64,000 bases of DNA, from contig OX421962.1 in the NCBI GenBank assembly GCA_949128115.1, positions 96,894,935 through 96,958,934 on the forward strand, written 5' to 3'. The position numbers and the translations under genes are program-made. Below are positions 10,978 to 22,180 of this stretch, piece by piece. The notes under the pieces are model-generated. The model did no database searches. It was not told where the DNA came from and saw only the letters and a list, made by a program, of their open reading frames with translations. The DNA comes from Anaspis maculata. Taxonomy: Eukaryota; Arthropoda; Insecta; Coleoptera; Scraptiidae. Within the stretch, counting starts at the first letter, position 1. The number at the start of each line of letters is the position of its first letter.

Positions 10978-12680
10978 CTTGAAGAACCGTCGACTTAGTT
11001 CATAAGATGAAAGAAGTGGGGAAATGTTTCCACTGACGTGACAAATAACTTTTCAAATGAAAAGTATACGGGGTGTTTCCAAAATGATGACACAAACTTC
11101 TAGGGGAGATTCCCCATCAAAAATAAACCGGGAAAAAATATACCTTTGATGTCCTAAAATGCTCCGTTGAAAAGTTACAAGGTGTTCAGGTTGAATCTCC
11201 AAAATCGATTTTTTGACATAACTTTTGAACCGTTCAATCGATTTTGTTCAAATTTGAACCAAAGGTTAATAAAATAGGTCTCTATTGAACAATAGTTACG
11301 TGTTAGAGAAATATATATTCAGGGGCGTAGATAATGGAGGGTGTTTTCATATTTCTCCCCCTATTTTTCACCTTCCTGGCTATTTTCCCAAATCGTTCTA
11401 ATTTTTGGATTCTACATCCAATTTAGGAAAAAAAGTTACTCTTGCAAAACTTTGATTAGAGGCTTCATTCTCGAGATGTTTGGGTTTTAAACTTTGAAAA
11501 ACATCTCGAAATCGCCACTTTCAATGAGCCCATTTCTTTTTCCATGAAAACTTCTCGTTTCTCAGAAAAAATAGTGATTTATCAACTTAAAAATTCTAGA
11601 GAACCTATTTCTGCTGAGAAATAATGAGGTTTTTTTATTCCAATTTTTAGACATTTGAAAGTGGCAATTTCGAGATGTTTTCTGAAGTTTCAAACCCAAA
11701 TATCTTGAAAACAAAGCCTCTAATCAAAATTTTGCGTGAGTAACTTTTTTCTCTAAATTGAACATAAAATCAAAAAATTAGAACAATTTGGAGAAATAGC
11801 TAGGGGTATAAAAATGGAGGGGGGGATATGAGGATAACTCCAATTATCTACGCCCCTGAATTTTTTTCTTCACACGTTACTGTTATTCGATAGAGACTTT
11901 TTCCAGTTAACTTTGGTGAAAATTTGAACAAAATCGGTCAAACGGTTCAAAACTTATGTCCAAACATCAGTTTCAAAAAGTCAACTTGAACACCCTGTAA
12001 CTTTTCAACGGAGCATTTTAGGACATCAAAGGTATATTTTCTCCTGGTCCATTTTTGATGGGGAATCTCCCCTAGAAGTTTGTATCACCATTTTGGACAC
12101 ACCCTGTATACTAGAAGGCGGTTTTCTTCAGAAATGAAAGCTGTAGACAATGTTTCACTAAATTATTTTAGCTCTTCAGTGTAGCATACCTGCATACCAG
12201 ACGTGAATTTCCTGTAAGACTACCAAGAGAGTTGTATAGATTTTCAACAACATACCTCTGCAGCCGCGGAAGACATCAAACGACAGCCAAACCAAACCCT
12301 GCTGGTTTCTTTTCGCCTTTCGGCAAGCTCAATGTTGATTTATAAACAATGTTTTTTCTTAAAGAACCGTCGACTAAGCTCATAAGATAGAAAGGCGAAA
12401 AGAACCCAGCAGCGTTTGGCTATTGTTTGATGTCTGCCGGCTGCAGAGGTATGTTGTTGAAAATCTATACAACTCTCTTGGTAGTTTTACAGAAAATTCA
12501 CGTCTGGTATGCTGTAGGTAGTGGAAAGTTTAAATAATAAAGCGGAACATTGTATCTACAGCTTCCATTTCTCAAGAAAATTAACACCTTCTAGTATGCA
12601 CTTTTCATTTGAAAAGTCATTTGTTCCGTATTTCCACACTTCTTCCATCTTATTAAAAAATCATACACTTTGAACTATAG
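10978..12680. repeat. Middle palindrome, split by an insertion
   Basis: The segments around 11014-11064 (agaagtggggaaatg, then cttttcaaatgaaaag) are mirrored at 12600-12650. The segment 12112-12345 is mirrored at 12370-12600, including ggtatgttgttgaaaatcta and its complement. The centre is near 12355. The phrase gaagaaccgtcgac occurs near 10980 and as aaagaaccgtcgac near 12360. The left arm is interrupted exactly by the 11069-12106 element. Confidence 0.65.
11069..12106. mobile_element. 1.04-kb palindromic element with c(a/g)gggtgt ends, TA-flanked
   Basis: The left end cggggtgtttccaaaatgat is matched inverted by the right end (attttggacacaccctg), with TA at 11067-11068 and 12107-12108. Arms carry mirrored blocks such as cttctaggggagattcccc and gctccgttgaaaagttac. 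It is inserted into the left arm of a larger palindrome. Short CAGGGTGT-type ends are common among arthropod non-autonomous elements. Confidence 0.75.
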
Positions 12681-12689
12681 AAGGTGGAG

Positions 12690-13429
12690 CGGTACAAATC
12701 ACCAAGTGGATGCCTAACATGATGCTTTTGAAAGTTTTGCTTAAAAAATTGACATTCGTGGTGAATAGAGTGAAAAATAAAAAAACTTGGAAATTTAATT
12801 TACTATTTTGAAAAAATCACAGTCGAAAAACCGAAATTGTGTCGGATTTGAAAATGAACCTACACGACGTTCAATGCAATCTACTTCCGATATCAGTTGG
12901 AATTTTTCTGAAAAAGTCAATCCCTCACCAGGAAAGGACGGCCAAGTTGAGTCCTGCACCAAACACTGGTGGTCCTGGTCAAAATCCAAGCAAGCGGCCG
13001 TCTCGTGTGGTAACGGCCAGGAGAGAATTCAAAAACTCGTAACGTCCAACTGAAAATTAGTGGAAAGCTGCAACTGCGGGCTCAATTTGATTCTTTTGTT
13101 TTGTTGCTTCCTACCAAATTTGGTTTTAATCCATTGGATAGATATTGAATAATTATATGGAAAACTTGTTTAGAGAAGATTACGGAGCTGTGTGTGTCTG
13201 TGTCTGGAATCTTTCACGATAACAGCCGCAACGTTGATCTGATCGACTTGAAATTCGGTATGCTAACATGATTTTGCTGTCGAATGAGCCTTGTACGTTT
13301 TGGTTGTCATCTGTCAAACAGAAATTTCTCCAAAAAAATGACAGAAAACATATAATGTCACGAAACTTGACTTGAAATATGTCATTTGAAAGCCTTGAAA
13401 GAAAACTATATTCAAAACTGTTGAAGGTG
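12690..13429. other. Unpaired interior of the outer palindrome
   Basis: This part of the outer element has no mirrored partner. Overlapping frames at 12795-13053 on both strands have no recognised product. It may be a remnant of an original internal sequence of the element. Confidence 0.3.
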
Positions 13430-13552
13430 CCGTATGATCAAAAACTTCTCCCCCCCCCTAAACAGGCTGTGGCCTGGCCAAAATCAGCCTCGTTTGCCTG
13501 TCAATGACCAGACCACAGCCTGCCTAGAGAAGGAAAGTTTTTGATCATACGG
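13430..13552. repeat. Hairpin, 123 bp
   Basis: The sequence ccgtatgatcaaaaacttct at 13430 is mirrored by ctttttgatcatacgg-type sequence ending at 13552. Inner blocks caggctgtggcctgg and ccagaccacagcctg also pair. A C-homopolymer interrupts the left arm. It is probably a small MITE inside the larger element. Confidence 0.65.
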
Positions 13553-13895
13553 TGGATATTACCCCGCATGGCATCTGTCAAATATTAATATTAGGAAATG
13601 TAAAAGTTCAAAGCTTTGTTGCTCAATTATTCAAAAGTTATCCGATGGATTCGGCACAAATCACCACAACAACAGAATCAAATCACGTATGCAGTTTAAG
13701 CTCTTATCTTTTTCCTATCTGGAGCTTGGAGTTTTTATTTTTTTCCTGTTCCACCCTGTATAAATTCCCTGCAAAAAATTCAAGTGAAACACCCGGTGAG
13801 GTGTGACTGCTGGCCATCTAAGGAATGTATTCCACATAGTCGCTATGCTCCTTCATTCAAAATCCCTCGGGATTACATATTAAGCTCCTGGACTA

Positions 13896-14773
13896 TTCAT
13901 AACTTCCATAAAATTTGCCGGGGTGCGTTTCTTCATGAAGTTTTTGTAATTTGTTGTAAGTTGTAAGAAGCTTTCAGAATCAAATCGTTATTTCAGTTAG
14001 TAATTTTTGCTGCTTGCTCAGATACGTACCTACTGTACAAAGTAAACTTGAAGAGAATTCCACAGCTTTAACAAGATCCGATGCAGAACGCTTGAGAAAT
14101 TTCTCTTTGCATTACTCACTCGTTATAATTAAATTAGTTCTCGGTTTGTTAATGAAATGCAAGCACTTTACTTCCTATTTCAGTGCCCTCATGGTGGAGC
14201 ACTGACACTTTCATGGGAAGCTTCCAAGATGCATTCATAAAGGAACTTGTCTGTTTTCTCGCCGGTTTGTTTTATGACGCCGTCTATTTGTCGGAATTTT
14301 ACTTGCGGTTATACCAGCAATAAGGACTGAGGAGCAGGAGGAGAAAGAAAATGTATTTCCATGTGACTAGACAGTGATAACATTGCTCAGGGGTATATAC
14401 ACACAGGGACAGCAGACGGAAACGGGTCAAGTGCACGCCGGAATGAATCAGGAATTCTCATATTGCCGGGGCCAGGAAACATTCCCGGCAGCGGGATTTC
14501 TTGTTTTATGAATGCAATGGTGGAAATTCGCGATATTGGAGTCGAAGGTCGAAATTGCCGGCTTTATTAAAACGTGAAATGATAGTGGCAACATGTTCGG
14601 CAGCAGCTAATTAATGGCATTGTTTGCGTAGCTCAAGCACCATCAACACCGATCGATCCAGTTTATAATGCCGATCAGGTAAACGACACAACGTAAGTTA
14701 ATTTCATGTTAACGTTCACCTTCAAAGTGTAGATATAACGCAAATATCTAATTAGAATTTTTTTTGTTGTACC
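13896..14773. other. No recognised gene
   Basis: This interval contains only short unassigned frames and no inverted-repeat ends that I could find. Confidence 0.3.
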
Positions 14774-14785
14774 AGTTCTGTATAT

Positions 14786-15123
14786 CGATCATAGTATGGC
14801 TCTACATCCCATTGAGAGACTTGGTCCACAAAGCGGAAGTTTAGAGCTTAGAGCTATCGTTCTTTGTCTTCACTACCCGGTTGTCGCGCATCCCTGAGTG
14901 TTCGGGGTGATGTGGTAAGCACCCTTTGAGACAATCGCCCTATTTTCTCTTGTCCACCCAGAACGAACGCAAGCATCTACCCGATTATTCAAAGCGACCA
15001 CGTTGGTCGCTTGCCGGAAAGGTTGACGACAACAGTGAATTTTTCATCACTGCCGCCGCGTGGGATCGAACTCACTACCTTTAGGTTCGTAGCCCAGCGC
15101 TCCAACCGTACTATCGCCGGCCT
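14786..15123 (-). mobile_element. tRNA-derived SINE, 338 bp
   Basis: On the minus strand the element starts GGCCGGCGATAGTACGGTTG. Its tRNA-like head carries an A-box-like segment (15100-15113) and a B box, GAGTTCGATCCCAC (15060-15073), the internal RNA polymerase III promoter of SINEs. The body continues to about 14786. It is flanked by a perfect 12-bp duplication, agttctgtatat, at 14774-14785 and 15124-15135, as expected for target-primed reverse transcription. The tRNA of origin was not determined. Confidence 0.85.
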
Positions 15124-15318
15124 AGTTCTGTATATATTAGGAACTCACTAATCCTGTTGAAAATGAAACGACCACTGAAAACCATGCAATATTATGAAAA
15201 AATATTTGGGTTTCTTGTGATATCAGAATATTGGAAATGCATGTAATTCAATGAGACAGTAATTGGAAGTTGATAGTAGGTATCAAGTGAGATTTTCCAT
15301 GTTATATACAGGATTATA

Positions 15319-15833
15319 CAGGGTCCGGCAAAAAGTAGGTACTGATAATTTTATTTTTGGAATAAGGAAGTACCAAATGGAGTAATCACCACGAATTTTT
15401 TTGTATGAAAGAGAAGGCTTGACCAATTCTGCTACATGCATTGTCAGCTGTCAAAATGGAGCGTTTGGAAAATGTGGCGGAAAATTGTTCAGAATAATGG
15501 TGCTTTTTTCCATCCAAATGAATTTTAAAGGAATTTTCGACGCCAGTTTTGAACTGGACGTGTAGTGCAGTTTTCAGGAGTTTCAGGATACGAGTCGAGC
15601 TCAAAACTGACGCCGAAAATTCCTTCAAAATCCATTTGTATGGGAAAAAAATACCATTATTCTGAACAAATTTTTCGGCTCATTTTCTAAACGCTCCATT
15701 TTGACAGCTGACAATGCATGTAGCAAAATTTGCCAAGCCTTCTCTTCCATGTAGGGAAATTTCGTGGTGATTTCTCCATTTGGTACTTTCTTATACCAAA
15801 AATAAAATGATCAAAACTCTTTGCCGGACCCTG
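15319..15833. mobile_element. 515-bp palindromic element with cagggtccggca ends
   Basis: The left end cagggtccggcaaaaagt and right end (ctttgccggaccctg) are inverted, with TA at 15317-15318 and 15834-15835. Most of the element pairs: agaaggcttg near 15412 mirrors 15730-15745, and the gacagctgtcaaaatggagc block mirrors its complement near 15690. No coding function. Confidence 0.8.
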
Positions 15834-15839
15834 TATATA

Positions 15840-16088
15840 CACTGAGAGACAAAAAAGTGGCGCACAAAAACTTTTCATCAAGTTTAATGCATGGTAACTT
15901 TTGAATGTGCAGATGGATTTCAATAATTTTTTTCCAGCAATAGAAGGATTCATTCTTAATATTGCTGTGTTATTCATTTTCAAATTCTCTCAACCCTGAT
16001 CAAAATACAGAATGCTCTACGTATGGGTATTTTTTTTATGATTTTCAAAACATTTTGTGGAGTGCAATAGTAATGTCAAAGTATTGTA
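15840..16088. mobile_element. Left end of a Tc1-like transposon
   Basis: Directly after a TA at 15838-15839 comes cactgagagacaaaaaagtg, followed by gcgcac. This closely resembles the CACTGGGAGACAAAAAAGTGG-type ends of arthropod Tc1-like elements. I infer it belongs to the transposase remnant at 18438-19348, now separated from it by the 16089-18230 palindrome. A matching right end was not found. Confidence 0.5.
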
Positions 16089-18230
16089 GTATGGGGGCAT
16101 AGGTCATGCCGTGTGCAGCTTCGTGAAGATATATAGAGTTATGTCTTGATCGATTCCTGGGGGATCAAGGGACCATGAAAAATTATGGTGGAATAATGGT
16201 ATCTACTGCAGGCAAATATGGTGGAGGCGCCAAAATGAGCTACATCTGGTAATAAGAAACTGGCTATAGCTCGTTTGTTTTTCAACGGATTTCAACAACA
16301 CCTGGAATGTCATTTTTTAGACAAAAGAATTATCTTTTAATTCCATACCTAAATTCACAAACCTTATTTCGGGAAACTGTCAAAATTGTTTTTATAAGAT
16401 ATGCTAAATTCCGGCCTTTTTTGAAGGTTATCCGATATTTTTGAAACCTGGCAGTATTATAGATCTTGAGGTGCCCTTTCCAAATTTTTACTTTTCCACT
16501 TCGTATCTTTTCCGTTCTGGTCGCCATATTGAGAAGATGGCGCCCAAAAAATAGTTTTTAGTCAATATCTTGAATTCAACTGACTCAAGATTGAAACGTG
16601 TATATCGTCCCTTGACAGGCAAAGCAACGTAAGCGCCATTCTGGCAAAAATGAGTTTTTGATCTTGTTCGAAAAGTCTCACTAAGCCGCGTCGAATAAGT
16701 AAATAATCACAAGCACTCAAATATACTTCGTTACACTGCATAACATGAAACATGCAAAATTAATATTCTTTCGTGGGCAATTTGCAATCAACACGTTTTT
16801 TGTCTCTCCTTTAGAGTTGCTAAAATGTCGCTTACGTTGCTTTGCCTGGCAAGGGACGATATGCGGAGGAGAGCCCATTTAAGTTTCTACAATTTGACAT
16901 ATCAATCATTCTTGTGTGCCTTGCGGTTTTTGAGTTATGGCTTTCAGAACTTCCGGAAGCATCAACTTTCGGCATTCAATCAGCATGTTAAATTGATACC
17001 ACCGTCATGTAGTAGGCAAATTAACTATAGATAATTTGGCTCTTGGCTATTAACCATAGTCAATAAAAAATTAGAAAATCGATCATGGCATGGTGATGTC
17101 AATTGTGCAATTACAGGGTGAACTGTGAAGGCAAACTGACTCTGGAAAGAAATAAAGGTAATAGCATTTGAAGGGTATCAGATACATTCGAAACTCATTA
17201 TTATAATGAAATTTGGGGTTATTATTTGGAAAATTTACTTTTCCACTTCGTATCTCTGCCGTTCTGGCCATAATTTCAAAAAGATGGCGCCCAAAAAAGC
17301 ATATTTTCGGAAAATTTTCGGAAAATTCGTCATAAAATTTCTGAATTTATATCAAAGTGGAGGTCCAATGAGTTCTCTGAAATTTGACATCTGAATCACC
17401 TATGTGCGACTTGCGGTTCTCAAGCCATACCTTTTCAAAGTCAATTTTCCCTTAGAGTCCACCCTGTAGTTGCATAACAACAGTTACCATGATTGATTCT
17501 CTGGACATTGATGGTCTGTGGTTGACAACTGATCATTATTTATGGTTTATTTGACTGCCACATAGAGTTAAGATCAACTTAATGACACAAGGATGACAAA
17601 AGTTGATGCTTCAGAGAGTTCTAGAAGCCATAACCCAAAAACCGGAAGTAGCACGTACACAAGTAAGGTGTCAAATTGTAGGGAATTCAATAAGCTTCCA
17701 TTTGCATTTAAATGCTTCTACCTCACATTGACCAAAATAAAGATATTGACAAAAAACTGTTTTTTGGGCGCCATCCTTTCAATATGGCGGCCAACACGGC
17801 AAAGATACGAGATTGGAAAAGTGGAAATTTGGAAAGGGCACATCACGATCTATGATACTGCCAAGTTTCAGAAATATCGGATAACCTTTAAAATAGGCCG
17901 GAGTTTAGCATATCTTATAGAGACAATTTAGACAGTTTCCCGAAATGACATTTGTAAATTTAGGTACGACACAAGAAGAAAATTTTGTCGTCTACAAAAT
18001 GACGTTCCAGATATTAAAATCCGTTGAAAAACAAACGATCTACAACCAGTTTCTTATTACCAGATGAAGCCCATTTTGGCGCCTCCACCATATTTGCCTG
18101 CAGCAGATGTCAATATTCCACCATAATTTTCCATGATCCTTGATCGCCCAAGAATCGATTAGGACATAACTCTATATATTTTCATGAAGTTGCACACGGC
18201 CAAGCCTTTTTCGACCCTATGTCCCCGAAC
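16089..18230. mobile_element. 2.14-kb palindromic element, TA-flanked
   Basis: The ends pair as g-at-gggg-cataggg-like sequence at 16089 and its complement at 18230, with TA at 16087-16088 and 18231-18232. The arms are extensive: the block around caaatatggtggaggcgcca (16206) mirrors 18080-18100, the gatggcgcccaaaaaa block (16535) mirrors 17760, and 16870-17080 mirrors 17500-17690. The left arm carries its own insertion at 16602-16862. ORFs inside are arm artefacts. Confidence 0.75.
16602..16862. mobile_element. Nested 261-bp element with atatcgtcccttg ends
   Basis: atatcgtcccttgacaggca at the left is mirrored by the complement ending at 16862, with pairing over about 34 bp through aagcaacgtaagcg. 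The surrounding palindrome pairs across it, so it is a later insertion. Confidence 0.6.
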
Positions 18231-18437
18231 TATTGAGTCTAATGTTGTATTTTAGCTTATTCTTTTCTTAATCATATCCTTTTGGTTTCACTGTCCTACC
18301 TTTATTCTTGAAGAAGGTATACGTTAAAATGAAGATACCGAAGGTGAGCTGAAGTAGGCATTGGAAATTCAAAAGTGAGGCGTGTACTTCCAAAAAAATG
18401 TCATAGCTAGTGTCATAATAAACTTGCCAGTTCAATA

Positions 18438-19348
18438 ATGGCAAGGCAAATTACTGCGGAGCAAGTCGCCAGAATAATGGCTCTTATAGACGACGGCAGG
18501 TGTCAAAGGTATGCAGCACGCACTTTAAATTTGCCAGAAAGTACGGTTAGAACAGCAATCAGAAGATTTCGGGAAACTGGACGGTGTGAAAGAAAAGTTG
18601 GATCTGGTCGTCCCAAGTCCACAACAGATGCTGATGGTCATTTCATTTTACTCCAGACCTTGAGGAATCGATTCCAGACTGCTGTTACGACCAACAGTCG
18701 CTTAAGACAAGTAAGGCAAACAAACTGCTTCGACGTCATCGCGTAGCACAGTTAGCATTTGCTCTTCAACGAGAAAATTTGAACGTTCAGCAGTGGTCTA
18801 AAGTTTTATTTTCTGACAAATCTCGATTCTGTCCACGATTCTCCGATGGTCCGCAAAGAGTCTGGAGAAGAACTGGTGAAAGGTACGAACAGGAAATGTT
18901 TAAAGAGAAGATAAACTTCCAAGGTGGATCCGTTGTAGTGTGAGCTGGCCTCCCACTGGAAACTCGTACCGAACATTGCGTCCTATCACGAAATTCTTTG
19001 AATGCAGTAGGGTATATTCAAGAACTGGAACAAAATCTTCTTCCAACTGTACCACTTTTCGGTGATGGTTTCATCTTCATGCAAGATATTGTCAGGCCAC
19101 ATGTTGCTCGCATTGTGACTAATTATCTGGATGAGGCTGGCATAGAACGACCACCCTGGCCAGCTATAAGCCCCGATATGAACTCAATAGAGCACCTATG
19201 GGATCAGTTAGGTAGACGTGTAAAAAGCCGCAATCCTGCCTCTGATAACTTCGAGGAGCTCTCAGTTGCGCTCAGAGAAAAATGGAATAACATTCCCCAA
19301 GATATTAGTAACCCAATACGAAGCATACCGAGGCGCCTCGAGATCTAG
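18438..19348 (+). pseudogene. Dead Tc1-like (DD34E) transposase
   Basis: The N-terminal frame (18438-18746) holds a Tc1-type helix-turn-helix region ending in GRPKS. The frame changes near 18700, with apparent loss of some residues, then runs through LFSDKSRF (first catalytic Asp, codon 18815-18817), QDIVRPHVA (second Asp, 19085-19087; the usual Asn is Ile) and SPDMNSIEHLWD (catalytic Glu at 19190-19192). There are 34 residues between the second Asp and the Glu, giving DD34E. A TGA at 18941-18943 replaces the Trp of the usual VVVWAG. The copy is inactive; AATAAA follows near 19422. Confidence 0.85.
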
Positions 19349-20739
19349 ATTAGGGCTAGGGGAGGAAATACGCGTTATCAAAGTATTTATACATATAATT
19401 GTTTGCTTCTGAAATTTGTACAATAAAACTCATTAATGCAAATGCAAATTGGAAAAAACAGTATCTCACGCAGTAATGAAGGTGAAAGAATGAAATAAAG
19501 AGAATACTGACAAGAAAACATGGGGCTGAAAGGTAACGTTAGATTAGATTGTATATTTTGTCATCACTAGTACACTCTTCACGATTTTTCCCAGGGACCT
19601 TAAATCGATCCTCTAAAAGTTTCTAATTGGTACCGTATACAAGGTGTGATATGTAACTTCTTTATTTTGAATGCAACACCCTATATTTTATTTCGTTATT
19701 TGGTGAAGCTTTCTTTCTGTTTACAAATATATATGGCACTTATGATTTATTTTGACAAGTAAGTTGTCGGAAAAATAATAAAATAGGCAGTCAAATAATT
19801 TTGTTTCTGGGCAAGATGGCTTTGGTTTCTACAGTTCACAAAAAAAGTTATTCTTGCAGCATTTTGTCTGCAGAATTCAACTCCGCATGGATAAATAGTC
19901 TAATTCGTTCCTCATACAGGGTGTCGCGTAATTTTTGATTTTCAGTTTATTTGACTACCTATTTTATAATTTTTGTGACAGCTTCCTTGTCGAAATGAAT
20001 CATAAATGTTATATATCTTAGTAAATCAGAAAAAAAGGCTCCATCAAATCGATGGGTCCTAATAAGACTAGCTTTATTCGCAGAGCCGGATGTGAAGTAA
20101 CGTTTCTCGCAGGGCATCTTTGTAACTAGCGCTATTGAAAAGAGGTCGTTGTAACTGGCGCATCTCAAATGAACGCAAGTGAACTGGCGCAACTTCTATT
20201 CGCGTACTTTACAGGACAGGATGATCAAAGTTTCAAAGGTCTCTAATAAATCAGAAACTACTTGTTATGAAAAGTTAGCGATGTTCATTGAATATTAGAC
20301 TATTCACTATCTAATCGACTATTTCACTAGAGTGTATTACACCGACAATAAAATCTAGTATTCAGATGACAAAACACGTACCTATACCTACCTGGGCAAA
20401 ACCAACATGATGGTTTTGCAGCGGCAATTTTTTGACGTTTCAATCGTTTCATTACATTCAAACTGCTTTAGGTAGATGTAGCGCATTTTCCTACCGAAGA
20501 CGCTATTTTTATACTTTGTATTCGCCTGTCCGTCCCAATCCGTCCAGCCGTCCGTCTTGTTATAAAATTCCTTTTGTAAATGACCGAAATTCACCTAAAG
20601 ATGAGCACAGGAAAACAAAGCAAGCTCAAATTGAGTTACCTACCTATAATATTTGTCAGACTGACACTTTTGCATCAATTTGAATCGGCGGTCGTCACAA
20701 ACAGTATTCAAGCAAACTAGTAAGCTTCATTGCATCTTG
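19349..20739. other. No recognised gene
   Basis: This interval contains remnants of short inverted-repeat ends (for example acaaggtgt at 19640 with caacaccct at 19674, and cagggtgtcgcg near 19917) but no complete element could be delimited. Open frames at 20388-20683 have no recognisable product. Confidence 0.3.
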
Positions 20740-21125
20740 TTGTATCAATCGAAGCCCCAGCGGGCCCCCTTGTGTTTTTATGCATCGTTTATATCCCTAA
20801 TGAGTTGCCCCTTGTGTCTTCTTCTGTGGCTCGAAGCCCTTGCGGGCCCCTTTGATGTGGATGTCTATGTGCCGTTCAAAGACCTAGCTCACCTTCTTAT
20901 GACGTACTGTAAGCCCCATTGCGTCTTCTTCTGGCTTTCGAAACTTTGGTGTGTTGTCTTGTATTTTCTTGGTTTTTCAGTCAGGGTTTTAGTAGAAACT
21001 CTTTTCTTCATCTCCCGAGACTCTGTGCTCTTCTATACTTTCTTTGGATGCTCAAGATCCTAGCGGGCTCTCTTATACCTCCATACGCCGTTATATGACT
21101 CCCGAAACTCTCTCGGCCTTTTTAT
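20740..21125. repeat. Degenerate minisatellite, reverse orientation of the 44.5-47.0-kb array
   Basis: Irregular ~60-bp units contain gaagcccttgcgggccc and cccttgtgtcttcttct. Read on the other strand they correspond to the gacacaaggggg-ctc and agggcttc words of the 44525-46985 array. The units are diverged and of uneven length. A 127-codon open frame across it is most likely incidental. Confidence 0.55.
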
Positions 21126-21212
21126 GGCTTCACGTTATTTTAGAACTAGATAGGTATCTTGGTTTTGGATGAAAAAGCTGTTCAAAGAAAGCCTCCTTTT
21201 CTCTCGTAAAAT

Positions 21213-21445
21213 AGTCATGTCGAATACCACTCGAGATAAAATTTTGAAGGCAAAATTTTTCTCTTGTAATATTCAAATTTGTTGCTTTTTGGCAATTTCG
21301 CTCATGACATTTAATCAAAACCACTCGCCTGACGGCTCGTGGTTTTGTTACAAATGTCATTCGCGAAATTGCCAAGCAACAAATTTTCATAACAATCGAA
21401 AAATTTTGCCGACAAAATTTTATCTCTTGTGATATTAAATACGAC
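21213..21445. repeat. Foldback element, ~230 bp
   Basis: The block from gagataaaattttg (21233) to aaaccac (21326) is mirrored between 21340 and 21432 with moderate divergence: gttgct-ggcaatttcgc, atgacattt and caaaaccac all recur inverted. The central loop is short and contains gcctgacggctcg. No target duplication was identified. Confidence 0.6.
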
Positions 21446-22109
21446 AATAAAGCGCAGGTGTAATAAAAATGGCTCGCAATAAAAACTTTCATAATCGACA
21501 ATCATTCAGCAATAAGTGGGTAGGTACAAGAACAAAAGAAGCCTTAAGTTAAATTCCTGATTTGCACAGCTTGAAAGGGCCAAAACGCAAACTTGATGGC
21601 GGCAACCCCGAAAGCCACACGGCACGATAACTGCGCATATCTTGTGATGTAACGCTTGTTTACGAAACTGTCCCCCAGAGGGTGCAGATATCATCAAGGA
21701 GTACGCACCTTTATTTTGTTTACACGATACACAAATTCTCCTTTAACAGTGGCATCAAAGTTGACTGCGGCGGTATTTAGAATCGCCTCCGCAGGCTTAC
21801 GGAGCCGCGCGTTGCTCTAAAGTCTAAACCTCGCAAGTGTTTATGAATTTGCGTCTGAATTCATTTCAAGCCAGGCTAAGTTGAAAGTCATCTACGTGCG
21901 TAGGGGGGCGCAAGCAGGGCGGGCTTGAGATATTTAGATAAAGGTGTGTCTAACAAATCACAGAAAAATTTTATCTGCAGGCTTTCTTCTAGCAGGGTGT
22001 TTCATAATTTAATATACCTCGAGAAAAACTCCTTGAAGAGGTGAGAAAAGACAGTGCCTTTGTCTGAAGGGATTCTTGATTAAACACCGCTTAGCGTGAG
22101 AGGTTTTTC

Positions 22110-22180
22110 AAGCTGAGCATCGCCGCACGTGGTTGAATTTTGGATGGGTGACCGGGTGTGATGCGTATGCTGGCGGCGGA
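22110..22180 (+). pseudogene. 5S rRNA-like fragment
   Basis: The run aagctgagcatcgccgcacg, followed by tggttgaattttggatgggtgacc, matches the 3' half of eukaryotic 5S rRNA (the AAGTTAAGCATCG / GGTTAGTACTTGGATGGGTGACC region containing the internal control elements). It is followed by a diverged tgcgtatgctgg resembling the 5S 3' end. The 5' half is not recognisable. It may be a truncated 5S pseudogene or the head of a 5S-derived (SINE3-type) retroposon. Confidence 0.55.

Larger units (their letters stand above)
10760..13893. mobile_element. Outer 3.1-kb inverted-repeat element containing nested palindromes
   Basis: The left end gtccaggagcttatgtaata is mirrored near 13874-13893 (tacatattaagctcctggac), with TA at 10758-10759 and 13894-13895. 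Arms of about 170 bp include the block around gaatgaaggagcatagcgac, mirrored at 13837-13860. The arms enclose a further palindrome (about 10978-12680), a third inserted element (11069-12106) and a small hairpin (13430-13552). No transposase was recognised. Confidence 0.7.

Noticed and set aside
15060..15120. tRNA gene on the minus strand
   Set aside because: A and B boxes are present, but the acceptor stem does not close and the sequence continues into a SINE body with target duplications.
15386..15983. Minus-strand frames 15386-15628 and 15687-15983 as genes
   Set aside because: They lie within palindrome arms and reflect the inverted repeat rather than coding sequence.
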